From the NCBI GenBank assembly GCA_029817715.1, contig JARUPY010000252.1:2418001-2482000 (forward strand): DNA of 64,000 bases, given 5' to 3'. Origin of the DNA: Melastoma dodecandrum (Eukaryota > Streptophyta > Magnoliopsida > Myrtales > Melastomataceae). A model generated the notes under the pieces. It was not told where the DNA came from. It made no database searches and was given only the letters and a program-made list of their open reading frames with translations. Shown here one piece after another: positions 47,224-59,300 of this stretch. Made by a program: the position numbers and the translations under genes. The number at the start of each line of letters is the position of its first letter. Position 1 is the first letter of the stretch.

Positions 47224-47958
47224 ATGGAGGCAATCTTCTTGCCCCAGAGTTTGGATCGTGAGGGGAGGCGCTTGAATACCCCTAAGAGAAGAATCCCCCG
47301 CCACGGAAACAGCCACCACCGAAGCTTTGATCTTGGGCTGTTGAACGGAGGAGCAGTTCTAGGAGGAGGAGGCGGTGCTGGTCTTTCGATCGGCCCCACC
47401 TGGACTGATCCTTATTCTATTCTTAGAAACTCGAACGTCAGCGATCTTGCTTATCACTCACAGCTGCCGCCGTCGCCTTTGCTCCCTCTCCCGCCGCTTC
47501 CTTTGTCCAGGTCCTACAGCAGCAACATCAAGGCTATCTCCTATCCTCCTCCTGCTAACATCAAGAAAACCGGGAAGCCCAACAAGTCTCCCTCGTCCTC
47601 CTCCTCCTTGGCGTCCTCTCCTCTCACTCCAAAGAAATCATCTCCCAAGTCAAAGCCCCATCCCAAAAAAGACCAAAAGAATACTCCAAAACAAACCGCA
47701 ACACCGAGGCCGGACCCCCCTGAGCTACCAAGGGACAGTTTTAAGGGTAGTCTCAATCCAGGAAAACAACCAGCAGGCAGCGGCTCATGTGCCGAGCATT
47801 TGGGCCGGTCCATATTCATCTTGGCACCACCTCCCAGCAGCTTGCCCTTGCCGAGTTTCGCGCTACGGCCTAAGCTCGGCTGCAACACAGAGGCGGCAGC
47901 CTCCGCATCAGGGATTCCAGCCAAGGACAGTCTCCGCCGGATCCAACGCATCCCCTGA
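47224..47958 (+). CDS. Pro/Ser-rich protein with PNRC-type motif
   Basis: Intronless, 244 aa, good start context (ACCATGG). Low-complexity Pro/Ser/Lys-rich middle with two PLxPLPP segments. The N-terminus MEAIFLPQSLDREGRRL and the segment GPTWTDPYSILRNSNVSDLA are conserved-looking. Near the C-terminus ILAPPPSSLPLPSFAL fits the PNRC/EDC1 short motif (SxxPxxLPxPxF), followed by ADSLRRIQRI-like AKDSLRRIQRIP, typical of plant members of this group. In fungi and animals the motif binds the EVH1 domain of the decapping activator Dcp1, so a role in mRNA decapping is plausible but inferred. Confidence 0.7.
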   Translation: MEAIFLPQSLDREGRRLNTPKRRIPRHGNSHHRSFDLGLLNGGAVLGGGGGAGLSIGPTWTDPYSILRNSNVSDLAYHSQLPPSPLLPLPPLPLSRSYSSNIKAISYPPPANIKKTGKPNKSPSSSSSLASSPLTPKKSSPKSKPHPKKDQKNTPKQTATPRPDPPELPRDSFKGSLNPGKQPAGSGSCAEHLGRSIFILAPPPSSLPLPSFALRPKLGCNTEAAASASGIPAKDSLRRIQRIP

Positions 47959-48398
47959 AGTTGTCCTTTGTTTCTCCGATGATGCTGTGGTATACTGGTA
48001 ATGCCGTTTTGTTTTCACGCGGCAAGGTCGTGGTGGTGATAGGTGCTCGATAGGTTAAGCCCGGGGGGTTTTACCACTAAAAATCTTATGTAAGCCTGTC
48101 GACTCATGCAAGGCACTCCCACTGTTTTTACATTCTGGGGTGTTTGTGGTTGAAGTCAGTCTGGCCTTTTGTCTTGCGTGTGTATACACAAGATCGTGTT
48201 TGTATCTCGTCTAAGCTGCTTTTTTTTTTTACTCTGGATCTGAAACCAAGGTTCTTTTTGGGCCTCATTGGGCTTGGAATCAGATGGGCTTTTTTGGGCC
48301 GGGCCTCTGGAAAAGGGCACCAAAAAGATGGGACATAAAATGAAGTAAATCTAAATGCACTGTATAATAAATCTGGTCGTCTTAAATGCGATAGCTAA
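47959..48398. other. 3' flank of PNRC-motif gene
   Basis: Probably 3' UTR and spacer up to the MITE; nothing else recognised. Confidence 0.45.
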
Positions 48399-48406
48399 TG
48401 AACAAG

Positions 48407-49070
48407 TAGGGGTAGGTTCCAGGTTTCTAGGTTCCGGACGTGGAACCTGGAACCTGGAACCTATCCTATAATGTCCGATTCTTAATTTTTGGAACCTAGA
48501 ACCTACCCGATTAATTAAAGAACCACCCAAGAACCTACCCTACCGGTTCTGGTACAGGTTCCAGTTCTGTTTCGGTTTCGTTAGCAGCGTCGCCCTCTGA
48601 GTTTCAATTCTGATTCGGTCAACGGCGTCGCGCTATGAGCGGTTCATGTTTTGATTCTGATTAAGACACCCAAACAGATGATCCAAAGCGCCAACGCCTC
48701 AAATCACATCAAAATCAAAATCCAAACCCCACAGAATCACCCCCTGACCGGCTATGTTCAGCCAAAAAGAACTTTTAAGAAAATATTCCCATTACCCACG
48801 GCTCAATCAACCTAACTCATCCCTAAAATCCTCCAAAAAATCATAATCAAAAAAGAATTGTAAATAAAAATTGACAAGGCAAGACGAGGAAGAAGGGCAG
48901 ATTAGGAGCTGACTTACCGTAAGAAACCGTAACCCCTGGAACCGTTTGATGAAGACGTTGTGAAAAGGGTAAAGTTTAAGCTGGGTAAAATTTAAGTTAG
49001 GTTCCAGATTCTCCGAGATAATTCCGGGGGAAGAACCTTCAATCGTACTTGATACCTATGCTCACCCCTG
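48407..49070. mobile_element. hAT-like MITE with 8-bp target-site duplication
   Basis: 664-bp non-coding element flanked on both sides by the identical octamer TGAACAAG (48399-48406 and 49071-49078), the TSD length of hAT elements. Its ends are imperfect inverted repeats: left TAGGGGTAGG, right (minus) CAGGGGTGAG. Just inside the left end are GGTTCCAGG/CCTGGAACC units able to fold into a hairpin (48411-48465). No transposase frame is present, so it would depend on an autonomous hAT. Confidence 0.82.
48411..48465. repeat. GGTTCCAGG / CCTGGAACC inverted repeat
   Basis: Subterminal repeats inside the MITE: TAGGTTCCAGGTTTCTAGG on one arm, and three CCTGGAACC-type units on the other around GGACGTGG. 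Subterminal repeats of this kind are transposase-binding candidates in hAT elements. Confidence 0.6.
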
Positions 49071-49295
49071 TGAACAAGTGCTTATTAAAAAGAAGGAATG
49101 TGAGCATGAATAAGAGAATAGTATTATTATGCATTATCTAAAGGAACAAACAAACACGATATTTCTAAAAGCGATTTTCTTAAAAAATCTCCCCAAGGCT
49201 GGCCTTAACTACTGGTAAAAATATCACTTTCAGCTCAACTAATCATTTACAAACAGCCGCATGCTATTCACATTTTCTCCGACACATCTGTCTAA

Positions 49296-50981
49296 TCAGA
49301 AAAGATTGATATAAGGCAGAGCATAAATCTCCGCATCCTGCAGGTAATTCGCCCTGGGAGGCCACGAGAATGATGAGAAAGAATTGTGCAGAAGCCGCCC
49401 TTTGTCTGCAGGTTTCTGTCTTTTCGAACATCTCTCCCCAATTTGATCCGGACCAAGAATCCAGTCTAGATCGTCTGATGTATCGCCCTTGACGTTAAGG
49501 GATGCAGGAACCCAATGGTCCAGAAGTGAGTCATATTGCGATTCGGGTTCGAGGAACAAGCCTTCTGAACATGGGGCTACGGCCGCAGGTTCAAAACTAG
49601 CCAGACCGGAGGTTGAAGCAACCTCGCAGTGGGCCTCCCTTAAACGGGAATCCGGTACGGTGCTCGAGACTAGAATTGCGGGTGGCTCAGCCAATGATGT
49701 TTCAGGAACAGGTTGCTTATGAGGCTTCAACCGGATTCTGATAATGCTGCCTGTTCCAAGCATATGAAATGCATGAGAATGTGTCGGGGTCAGGTAACAA
49801 AATGCCGGCACCATGCTAAGCAGAAAGATTACCTCTTTTCTCGACAAAAGGCTGAGAGGCAGCTTTACTCTCTTCACTCTTACTGACATTGGACACAGAG
49901 AAGATGCTTGTGGGGCTAATTGGCTGGCCATGTTCTTCGGATAAGACACTCTCACAAGAGTCTTCCTTCGATTTTGAGATTCTCATCATACGATCATCCT
50001 CTTTCTTGCCATCTGGCATATCCCCATTACCAAATTTCCTAGCTTGAGAACGCTTCGTCACCAATCTTATGGTTCTGCCATGGACAACATCCCTGCATTT
50101 ATGAGAAGTCTCCTTGCTCTCCTCCCTCTTGCTTTGTTTTCGCTTTTCTGTGTCATGGTTCCTCAACCTCTCCTTCTGGAGCTTTTGAGCACCAGAGGAA
50201 CACATTCAGATCATGGTGGCAGAGTATTCAATGAGAAAGGCTGACTAGACCGAGGGATCATTTCCCATGCCACCATGATTGGGTACGCAATCACATATAT
50301 ATCCAAGAAGATAGAATATAGCAATACTTCCATGGAAATAAACTCACCATCTCACACAACTAGCCAATCAAAAAACTCCACTTCGATGGAGAGAAAGAAA
50401 AACAATCATGGTCTAATATACATCAACCCCAGGAGATAATTCCCTGAAACTCTTCAGGTCTTTTGAAAATTCTGGTATTATAACTTCTACACAAATTCTG
50501 CGCATAAAAATCTTCTTCTTGAAAAACAAAATTACTAAAAATGGAAAAGCAATCACAAATTTCTCTTCTCTTCATTTATCAAAAAGTGCATAACCGTTTC
50601 CAGAAAATGAATAAAAATTTTCGTTTTTCAAAACAGGAACACCGTAATCAGCATTCAAACTCATAGAAATCACATTCACCAAAGGGAAGGCATTACGCAC
50701 AGAACCCCACCTCTGCCGACCATGCACTTAGGCACAGTTTCACATACAAAAACCACCATCCGGGGGCGCGACGAATTCAGTCCATCGAAAGTTGTTTAAC
50801 CAAAACCAAATCACAACCAGGCCCTTCCGCGGAGCAATCGACCCATTACAGCCATTTGCATAACTTATGGAATCGGAACCCAAGATTTTCTCAAACCAAC
50901 CTTGATCGGTACGCTCAGCGTATCACCAAGCACCCCCTGTTTCTTTACCTCACCGCCATTCAAAGGAAAGCACCGAGACAT
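49296..50981 (-). CDS. MSRCFP-type glutamate/lysine-rich protein, unknown function
   Basis: Start exon 50954-50981 encodes MSRCFPLNG, the invariant N-terminus of a plant family of charged nuclear proteins (MSRCFPFPPPGY type). Two 3' exons are clear: about 49833-50191 (QKERLRNHDTEKRKQSKREE, very charged) and 49296-49750, joined in phase. The last exon contains YDSLLDHWVPASLN followed by DDLDWILGP, matching the family's conserved (LI)xxWVPPxL...DxxDW(L) element. Exon 1 ends in phase 1 but the next clear exon starts in phase 0, so at least one exon between about 50260 and 50950 is unresolved. Function unknown; probably nuclear. It shares a 286-bp divergent promoter with the next gene. Confidence 0.65.
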
Positions 50982-51267
50982 ACTTCGACGTCGACTCCGA
51001 CTCCACGGAGGAACAAACGTCTGGATTCCACCCAATCCGAGGTAGTCGCCGAAGATAGCGACTGACGCGCTAGGGTTTCTCCCGAGCCCACTCCGCGCGA
51101 AAAAGAGAGGGACTTAGTGGTATTTATGGAAAGGTTTTCTACGATTTTACCAATTTGCCCCTCCGCAAATGGTGACGTGGACGTTCACACGGAGGTTTCC
51201 CATCCCCGCTTAATAAGTCCAGACTTCCGCCGCCTCGGCTCGGGAAAACGCTCGCCGCCGTCACAGA
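50982..51267. promoter_or_regulatory. Compact head-to-head promoter with telo-box
   Basis: Start codons of two divergent genes are 286 bp apart. CGCTAGGGTTTCTCCCG at about 51068-51083 contains the telo-box AAACCCTA (minus), common in plant genes with broad growth-linked expression. No TATA box is obvious. Confidence 0.45.
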
Positions 51268-52906
<1,639 letters not shown>

Positions 52907-53660
52907 CCATTTCCCCTCGATTTTCCCATGCTGAACATATCAAGAAGAAAGAATAGGCATTGAGGATGGTTGTGTTGCAGACATTGTCTGCTTGCTGCGA
53001 TTTCATAATATACAGGATCTTGCGTTTATACCGACATATCCCAGGAAAGGATAGTCCTTCCAATAATGGAAAACCATTCTTGAACAGTGAATGTTATACC
53101 TATTGTCTGCGCTTGGAATATGATGAGCCTATTTGTTGTCATTTGATTCATCCATGGCTAGGTGATTATGTCACCTTCGACGTGATTCTTTCTGTGTTCA
53201 CTGCGGTATATCAAAACCGCTGTATATAATTTGAAAAGCTGGGCTGAAGTCATAAATCCCGCTTTGCAAAGTTGTACTGTTACACTCCCCACCCCCCATG
53301 TATGGAGCAGTTAACCTTGGCGGTGGAATCCGTGAAAGGCTTTGCTTATACCACTCATGAATTCATGGGCGACCTCATCCACCCGCCATTGTCCTGTACA
53401 TGACCTTTCTGGCTTCTCATTGCACTGATCTATCTGCTGTGCTGTTAGAACTTTGCCAGTCTTGACTGCAGGCATCAACGCTTTGTGTACCCAGGTGGAT
53501 TCTTGTCGAATGTAGTAGGGTATCCAGGTTGTCGTGCTGCAATTATGTTGATTATAGACCGTGTGATGGCTGGGTTTTCAGCAGTGAATGGGGCACGAGG
53601 AAAACCGGTTTGTTAAAATAACCTAGAGAATTATTGACTTCCCTTTTTAGTAAATTCTGC
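52907..53660. other. 3' flank and spacer
   Basis: Includes the 3' UTR of the PGES2-like gene. No coding similarity recognised up to the fragment starting near 53660. Confidence 0.45.
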
Positions 53661-53662
53661 TT

Positions 53663-53982
53663 TCAGTGGTGGAAGAAGAACAGGTGAATTGTGGAATCAT
53701 GCACAGGTCGAAATCCTAAAGCGGTTGCAGAGGGAACTGTTCTCTGATATCATGAAGATGCGAGACAGGCAGGATAAAGTGGAGAAGAAGATCTTCTCCT
53801 TTCAAAAGTCAGTTAAGGTGAGTCCATTCCATGAGGCTGAGACCCATGCCAGGGGACTGGTAGTTGTTTCAGCCCTGATGCTGGGATCGAGTTTCAGGAA
53901 CCAGATCGTCTCGACCCATCGCCCTGATGCTGGAATCATCACTGGACGAGAGCACGCGACTCGGGAGGCTGCGAAAAGATGA
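53663..53982 (+). pseudogene. Fragment of a plant coiled-coil/outer-membrane-like gene
   Basis: The frame reads HAQVEILKRLQRELFSDIMK, MRDRQDKVEKKIFSFQKSVK and, after a possible GTGAG donor at 53819, SPFHEAETHARGLVVVSALM and AGIITGREHATREAAKR. This order (MRDRQDKVEK... SPFxEAxTxxRG ... AGIxTG) resembles the N-terminal half of an uncharacterised plant family whose later part is beta-rich. The following frame at 53999-54187 (GAEFQRNRRKPEVKINIRKQ) may be another piece. No convincing start or full domain is present, so I call it a truncated remnant. Confidence 0.4.
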
Positions 53983-54428
53983 ACAATTCGAACCCTGAAT
54001 GCCTACATTGGGCTGTCCACTTGTCCTACCACTCCAAGGACGAGCTCAGCTTGGAGCTGAGTTTCAGCGGAACCGACGGAAGCCCGAGGTGAAGATCAAC
54101 ATACGCAAACAGTTGGATGTCTGCCCAGGCGATGAATATATATATACTATTGACATTGGTGTATCTCTTAAAAGGTTTTTTGAATGATGTTTTCAAGTGA
54201 TGATGGATAGAGATATTAGTGTGTGTATCTTGGATATACCTTAGATAAGATCTATAAATATCGGGAGTTAGGTCGTCGTAATTTCACCGTCCATTTCCGC
54301 CTCGTTCTTCTACATTCTTCGTTTGTCTTATCTTCTTCCTTTTCTTGTTTTTAATCTCGGTTTTGGGATTCCGTCTAGGGTTTGATTCGATCACAGAGAG
54401 GGGGGGAAGATCGAGGCCTGAGGGAGAT

Positions 54429-55349
54429 ATGTCGTCGTCCCCGAAGAAGATCGTCCTCCGGTCGTCGGACGGGGAGTCGTTCGAGGTGGAGGAGGCTGTG
54501 GCCCTGGAGTCCCAGACCATCAAGCATATGATCGAGGACGACTGCGCCGACAGCGGTATCCCCCTCCCCAACGTCAACAGCAGGATCCTGGCCAAGGTCA
54601 TCGAGTACTGCAAGAAACACGTCGATTCCTCCAAGGCCTCCTCCTCCCTCGACGAGGAGCTCAAGATCTGGGACGCTGATTTCGTCAAGGTCGATCAGGC
54701 CACCCTCTTCGACCTCATCCTGGTGAGTGCGCGGATCTGGTCGGTTGATCTTCCTTCCCTTTTTTCTTTTGTCTGGATTTTCCTGCCTAGGGCTTTGATT
54801 CCGGTTGTAGTTGTTGCCGTGGCCATTAGGCAGGGGATTCTTTGCGATTTCACGGATGGCTCGAGGAGATCAATCGATCTATTTAGTGCATGATCGAAAT
54901 CCTTGATTGTCGACGGTGGTCAGTTGATTGATTGTTGTCTGTCTTGTTCTTATCATTCCATTTCATTCGTCCGTGGATTGATTGGCGCTGGAGACTGTAT
55001 TCATTGACCAATAACTTTGTGTAATCAAGGTCCATTGTGTTCTGCAGAGGACTTGTCCTTACAATTGGCGGCACTTGGGGAGGGGATCTCCTTTCATGCC
55101 ATGTCCTTTTAGGAAGGACTTCATATTATACGTCATTTCTCAATTGTTTTTCTTGCTCGTTGTTGTTCATCGCAGGCCGCTAACTACCTCAACATCAGGG
55201 GGTTGCTGGACTTGACCTGCCAGACAGTGGCTGACATGATCAAAGGGAAGACCCCCGAGGAGATTCGCAAGACCTTCAACATCAAGAACGACTTCACACC
55301 TGAGGAGGAGGAAGAGGTCAGGAGGGAAAACCAATGGGCCTTTGAGTGA
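54429..55349 (+). CDS. SKP1: SKP1-like protein, copy 1 (intact)
   Basis: Two exons, 54429-54722 and 55176-55349, phase 0; 155 aa. N-terminal BTB/POZ-like fold begins [20 protein letters not shown], with the acidic insert before [20 protein letters not shown]; exon 2 holds the F-box-binding C-terminus [57 protein letters not shown]. These are canonical SKP1/ASK features, so it should bridge CUL1 and F-box proteins in SCF ubiquitin ligases. The intron position is shared with the downstream copies. Confidence 0.95.
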
Positions 55350-55865
55350 AGAAACGCGCGGGGGACTTTCTCCTTGCCCTGGTTGGGGATCTCGTGTACT
55401 TTCAATGTACCATGACTGCGTTTTTATCGGAAACTGCTATGCTTTGATGACATTATCTGTTAGAACATCTTCTGTCCTTTTGCAATCAATCAACCGATGG
55501 ATCTTCTCTTTAACTTGGTATTAATCCCCCACAAAACACGTCCTTGCTCATTGCACTGCCCCGCAACCATGGTCTGGCTTTTGCATGCCTAGAGCTCGGG
55601 ATGACGGTAGTATTCGCCTATTCTGGGTGGTAAAAAGTTGCTATGCCTCCTGCACTTCTTTTATACAGAAAAGCTAAGTCGGGTTATGTGATCTTGGCGA
55701 GGGGGCACTTCCATTAACACCAGCCTCTCCGCAAGAAGTGCTTCCGTAGTGGTCTCACATGAAGTTCACGGGAAAACTCTATTCACCACGCCAGTCAGTT
55801 GCATCTTCAATGGATTAGTTTCATCCTCAACCGGAGGTTTTGCCGCCTTGTCCAACGTGGCTTTT
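55350..55865. other. Spacer between SKP1-like copies
   Basis: 3' UTR of copy 1 and sequence where the 5' part of copy 2 would be expected; no match to the SKP1 N-terminal coding sequence was seen. Confidence 0.5.
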
Positions 55866-55925
55866 AATGAATTACATTCTCTATGCCTCGTCCTCCAGCG
55901 CAGGCTCGTCGACCTTCTCCCATTT

Positions 55926-56389
55926 CCCACCGTGGGTGGATGGCGGCTTGCCCCTCCCTACCATCCACAGCAAGATCCTCTCCTTGGTCATCGAGTACTG
56001 CAAGAAGCACATCCATGCCTCCTCTTCCCTCAACCCCGATGAGGAGTTGATGAGCTGGGACGATGATTTTGTCAAGCTTGAGAAAGACGCCCTCTTCGAT
56101 CTCATCCAGGTGAGTGAGATAGCTCCTCATATTATCATCATGAATAACAGCGTTTTTGCTTTTTCCTCAGCTGTTTTGCATTTTCTTTGCTTCTTCCTGG
56201 GTTGTTCTTCCGCAGGCTGCTAACTACCTCAACATCAAGGGGTTGCTGGATTTGACTTGCCAGACGGTGGCCGACATGATCAAAGGAAAGACTCCTGCAG
56301 AAGTTAAGGAATTCTTCAACATCAAGAACGACTTCACCCTTGAGGAGGAGGAAGAGGTCACGAGGGAAAACCAGTGGGCCTTCAAGTGA
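55926..56389 (+). pseudogene. SKP1: SKP1-like copy 2, lacking the N-terminal region
   Basis: SKP1 similarity begins abruptly at [20 protein letters not shown] (about 55930) and continues to LIQ at 56109, then through a GTGAG donor to exon 56216-56389 ([20 protein letters not shown] ... ENQWAFK). Missing are the first 45-50 residues, including VLRSSDGxxFEVEE, needed for the BTB-like fold and CUL1 contact. The frame is open upstream to an ATG at 55866, so an altered protein could be made, but that N-terminus (MNYILYASSSSAG) is not SKP1-like. Exon 2 is undamaged, so loss may be recent; a retained F-box-binding half is possible. Confidence 0.65.
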
Positions 56390-57122
56390 ATCTCATGCAC
56401 TCCTCCTCTAATCAACCATGACACTGCAAACTCAAATCTTATATGCAAAAATAAAACTTTTCTTCTGTCCTTTACATATATCAATCAATCCATGGATCTT
56501 CTCCCGACTTGATGTTTAGTTAACTGAATCAGTCCCTTTCATTGGCTGCTCTTACGTCCGATCTGATCTGCGGCGATAGTCTTATCATAGTCTTGACTAT
56601 TATATGGTGATTTTTGGACTAAACCAGTTAAGGGAAAAATCCCAGAAACCTTATATTGATACCTCCCTTCCCATAAGTTTTAGTAAAAGGAGGACACTTG
56701 TGCTAAAACTGGGGCAAACCGCCATCAACAACTGCTATGTGCTAAAATTAGGTTCCAACTGTATTATCCACTTAAAGCTACTCCTTGCCGAAATCGACCG
56801 CCGCCCTTCATCCTGGTCGATACATTGCTTCAAAGTCCGTCGTCGATTTTGGGTGTTTGTGCCAAACTCATCCATCTATCAATGCTATCTATGACTTTAA
56901 ATACAGTTTCTCGAGCTCAAACTCAACGGTTTAAACAGTCTCGTAACTTCCATCTAATTATAGGTCGTATACATAAAACCTCAAACTGAAGTAGGTGGAC
57001 GACGATAGCCACGCCTCCATCAGGTATATATACAACCTCAACCCCCACCCCTTCTCCTCCTCTTGTGTTGGTTTGGGATTGGGATTGGGATCATCCAAGA
57101 AGCAGAGTAGAGTAGAGTGACC
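56390..57122. other. Spacer and promoter of SKP1-like copy 3
   Basis: No coding feature seen. A TATATATA box at about 57023-57030 lies about 95 bp before the ATG of copy 3. Confidence 0.45.
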
Positions 57123-57706
57123 ATGTCATCACCGTCATCTTCTCCGAAGAAGAAGAAGAAGGTCGTCCTGAGGTCGTCGGACGGGGTGTCGTTCGAGGTG
57201 GAAGAGGAGGCAGCTATCCTTTCCCAGACCATCAAGGAAGGGATGATGGACGGATGGGAGGAAGGCGGCCTCCCCCTCCCCACCATCAACAGCAAGACCC
57301 TCGCCTTGGTCATCGACTACTGCAAGAAGCACGCCCACGACTCTGAGGGCCTCGAGGCCTGGGACGCCGATTTCGTCAAGGTCGACCGCGACACCCTCTT
57401 CGATATCATCCTGGTGAGATTAGAGGGAATTAGGTGTTCTGTTTTCGTTCTTGTTGGCTTTCGCTACTGTTTTTTGTCCTCCCCCGATCTCATTGCTTTC
57501 TTTGCGTTTTCTTGGAGATTCTTCTTCCTCAGGCCGCTAACTTCCTCAACATCAAGGATTTGATGTATTTGACTTGTAAGAAGGCCGCCGACATGATCAA
57601 AGGGAAGCCTCCCGCAGAAATTCGCAAGTTCTTCAACTTCAGCAACAGCCTCTCCCCCGAGGAGGAGGAAGAGGTCACGAGGGAATACTGGTGGGCCTTC
57701 GAGTGA
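57123..57706 (+). CDS. SKP1: SKP1-like protein, copy 3 (divergent)
   Basis: Two exons, 57123-57413 and 57533-57706, phase 0; 154 aa. Start [20 protein letters not shown], then [20 protein letters not shown] and [20 protein letters not shown]. Exon 2 reads [57 protein letters not shown]. Compared with copy 1 the F-box-contact helices carry several changes ([11 protein letters not shown] to [18 protein letters not shown] to EYWWAFE) and the acidic loop is shorter. The frame is intact with normal splice sites, so it is likely expressed, possibly with altered F-box preference, as seen in expanded plant ASK families. Confidence 0.9.
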
Positions 57707-58379
57707 AGACGTGCCCACCTCGGGGGATCTTGTGGTTGTTCGGTTGCCTCTCTATGCTTTGGTTAGATCAACTCGTTGCCCCCTCAGGTCACTCCCTTTT
57801 AGGCTATGTAGAACTGTTTGATCTTATTTTGAGTGAAACCGGAGAACGATGAAGGTGTAGTTCGGATTATTCGGATCAGTTGAAAACAAAATAAATGAAT
57901 GAATCAACAAGAGCCATTGCCGAATCAACCGAAGAGCTGCCTGATTGCATGATCGGACAATTGCCTTCCATGGGGAAGGGAATAATACGTGATTGCATCT
58001 GAGCGGGCGCGCAATCTCGTGTAACTTGTTGTTGGCGAAGGTTACTTCACGGGTAGTGACCCTGTACGACCGGTGAACCGACTCGGAAGGATCCTGGAGC
58101 TACAAACCCCACACACTTCTACTCAGCCACGTCTTCTTCTGATCTTATCATCCTGCTGACAGTTTTGTGTTGCATAGAGGGGTTCTAAAGTGTGCTCTTG
58201 CCACTCAGCTCTCACGGACAGCTCAGTACTCGACTCTACTTCGACAGCGATAGAACCTCCAAAGATTGCAAATATTAACTGGAAAAAATGAGTCTTGCCT
58301 CCTCTTTCTCGCTTCTGACCCACAAGGCAATTATTCTGATGTGGTCTGGTGTGATCGATGACTGCAGAAATGCTCTTTC
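57707..58379. other. Spacer
   Basis: 3' flanks of SKP1-like copy 3 (+) and of the peroxidase remnant (-). Nothing further recognised. Confidence 0.5.
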
Positions 58380-59291
58380 TCGCTTTCTCTCTTTCTCATC
58401 CTGACCATCGACTGCGGAAATTCCATCCCCTTCCTGAACTGTTTCCTCGATTTTGTGAACTTGGAAACCAGCGTCTTTGTCCTTGGGTTGTCAAGCAGGG
58501 CCTGCTCCGACGAGAATATGCTCCTCCCTTTCAAGATCATCTTGTAGAACTTGTTGTCGAACTTGGTGGTCGTAGGATCCAAGGTTGAACCTGCATTCTT
58601 CACCTTGTTGTGCATGGGGTTGGTTTTCCAATGTGTGGTTGCGAAGGTGAGTCCAGGGACGGATCGACATCATGGGTCACAGACCTCCGATATCCTCTCA
58701 TCTTTCCAACCTTTCAGAAGTTCCCAATGTGGTCCACCAGACTAGTAACAACATGCGACAGCTCCTAAATTAGACAAGAACAAGGGCACCCGATGACTAC
58801 GCCGAGGAGGCACTCACCGGAGAGACCGAGTCCTGCGCTGCCAGAGGAAGGATGTCAGCGCACGAGACAGTACCTGGGCAGTGAGCTACTACTGCTTCTT
58901 TCGCATGGTCAATCACATAGAATGCATGTAAGGAAAATGTTCGGAGGCCCATCTTTCTCCACAGTGATTTGCCTTTCGAGTCCAGAAGCACAGTACCATC
59001 ACACCCCTGCATCAACACGAAATTCGACGTCCCTTTGAGTTCGGAACTCTAACATCGCTCAAACTCGACATCAAATGTTCTATTGTTCTTTGTTTTACGC
59101 AAATGAAGCAATCGTGGTAGTGCATCGGGCGGCTGGAACTGCAATGTCATTCTTGCTGCCTTCTTCATGACTCTCCTCACTGCATTCTCAAGACATGGGC
59201 ATGTCTTTTCGTAGTAATCCATGCTCAGACCTGATGTAGTACAAAGCAAACAGGAGGCTAAAAGAAGGCCAAAAACAACAGCACTCGTCAC
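58380..59291 (-). pseudogene. Class III peroxidase pseudogene (PRX64-like)
   Basis: N-terminal part (about 59120-59291): signal peptide MTSAVVFGLLLASCLLCTTS and LSMDYYEKTCPCLENAVRRV. Next, in a different frame near 59100-59130, the distal histidine region reads RMHYHDCFI, so the frame is broken. Middle part 58810-59010: GCDGTVLLDSKG ... SLHAFYVIDHAKEAV ... CPGTVSCADILPLAAQDSV. C-terminal part 58380-58620: KVKNAGSTLDPTTTKFDNKF, YKMILKGRSIFSSEQALL. The section with the proximal haem-ligand histidine was not found, and the end is frame-shifted. Intact relatives are secreted haem peroxidases of the cell wall. Non-functional. Confidence 0.8.
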
Positions 59292-59300
59292 GTTTTCTCC

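Noticed and set aside
57038..57338. Minus frames opposite SKP1-like copy 3
   Set aside because: Antisense of a well-conserved SKP1 exon.
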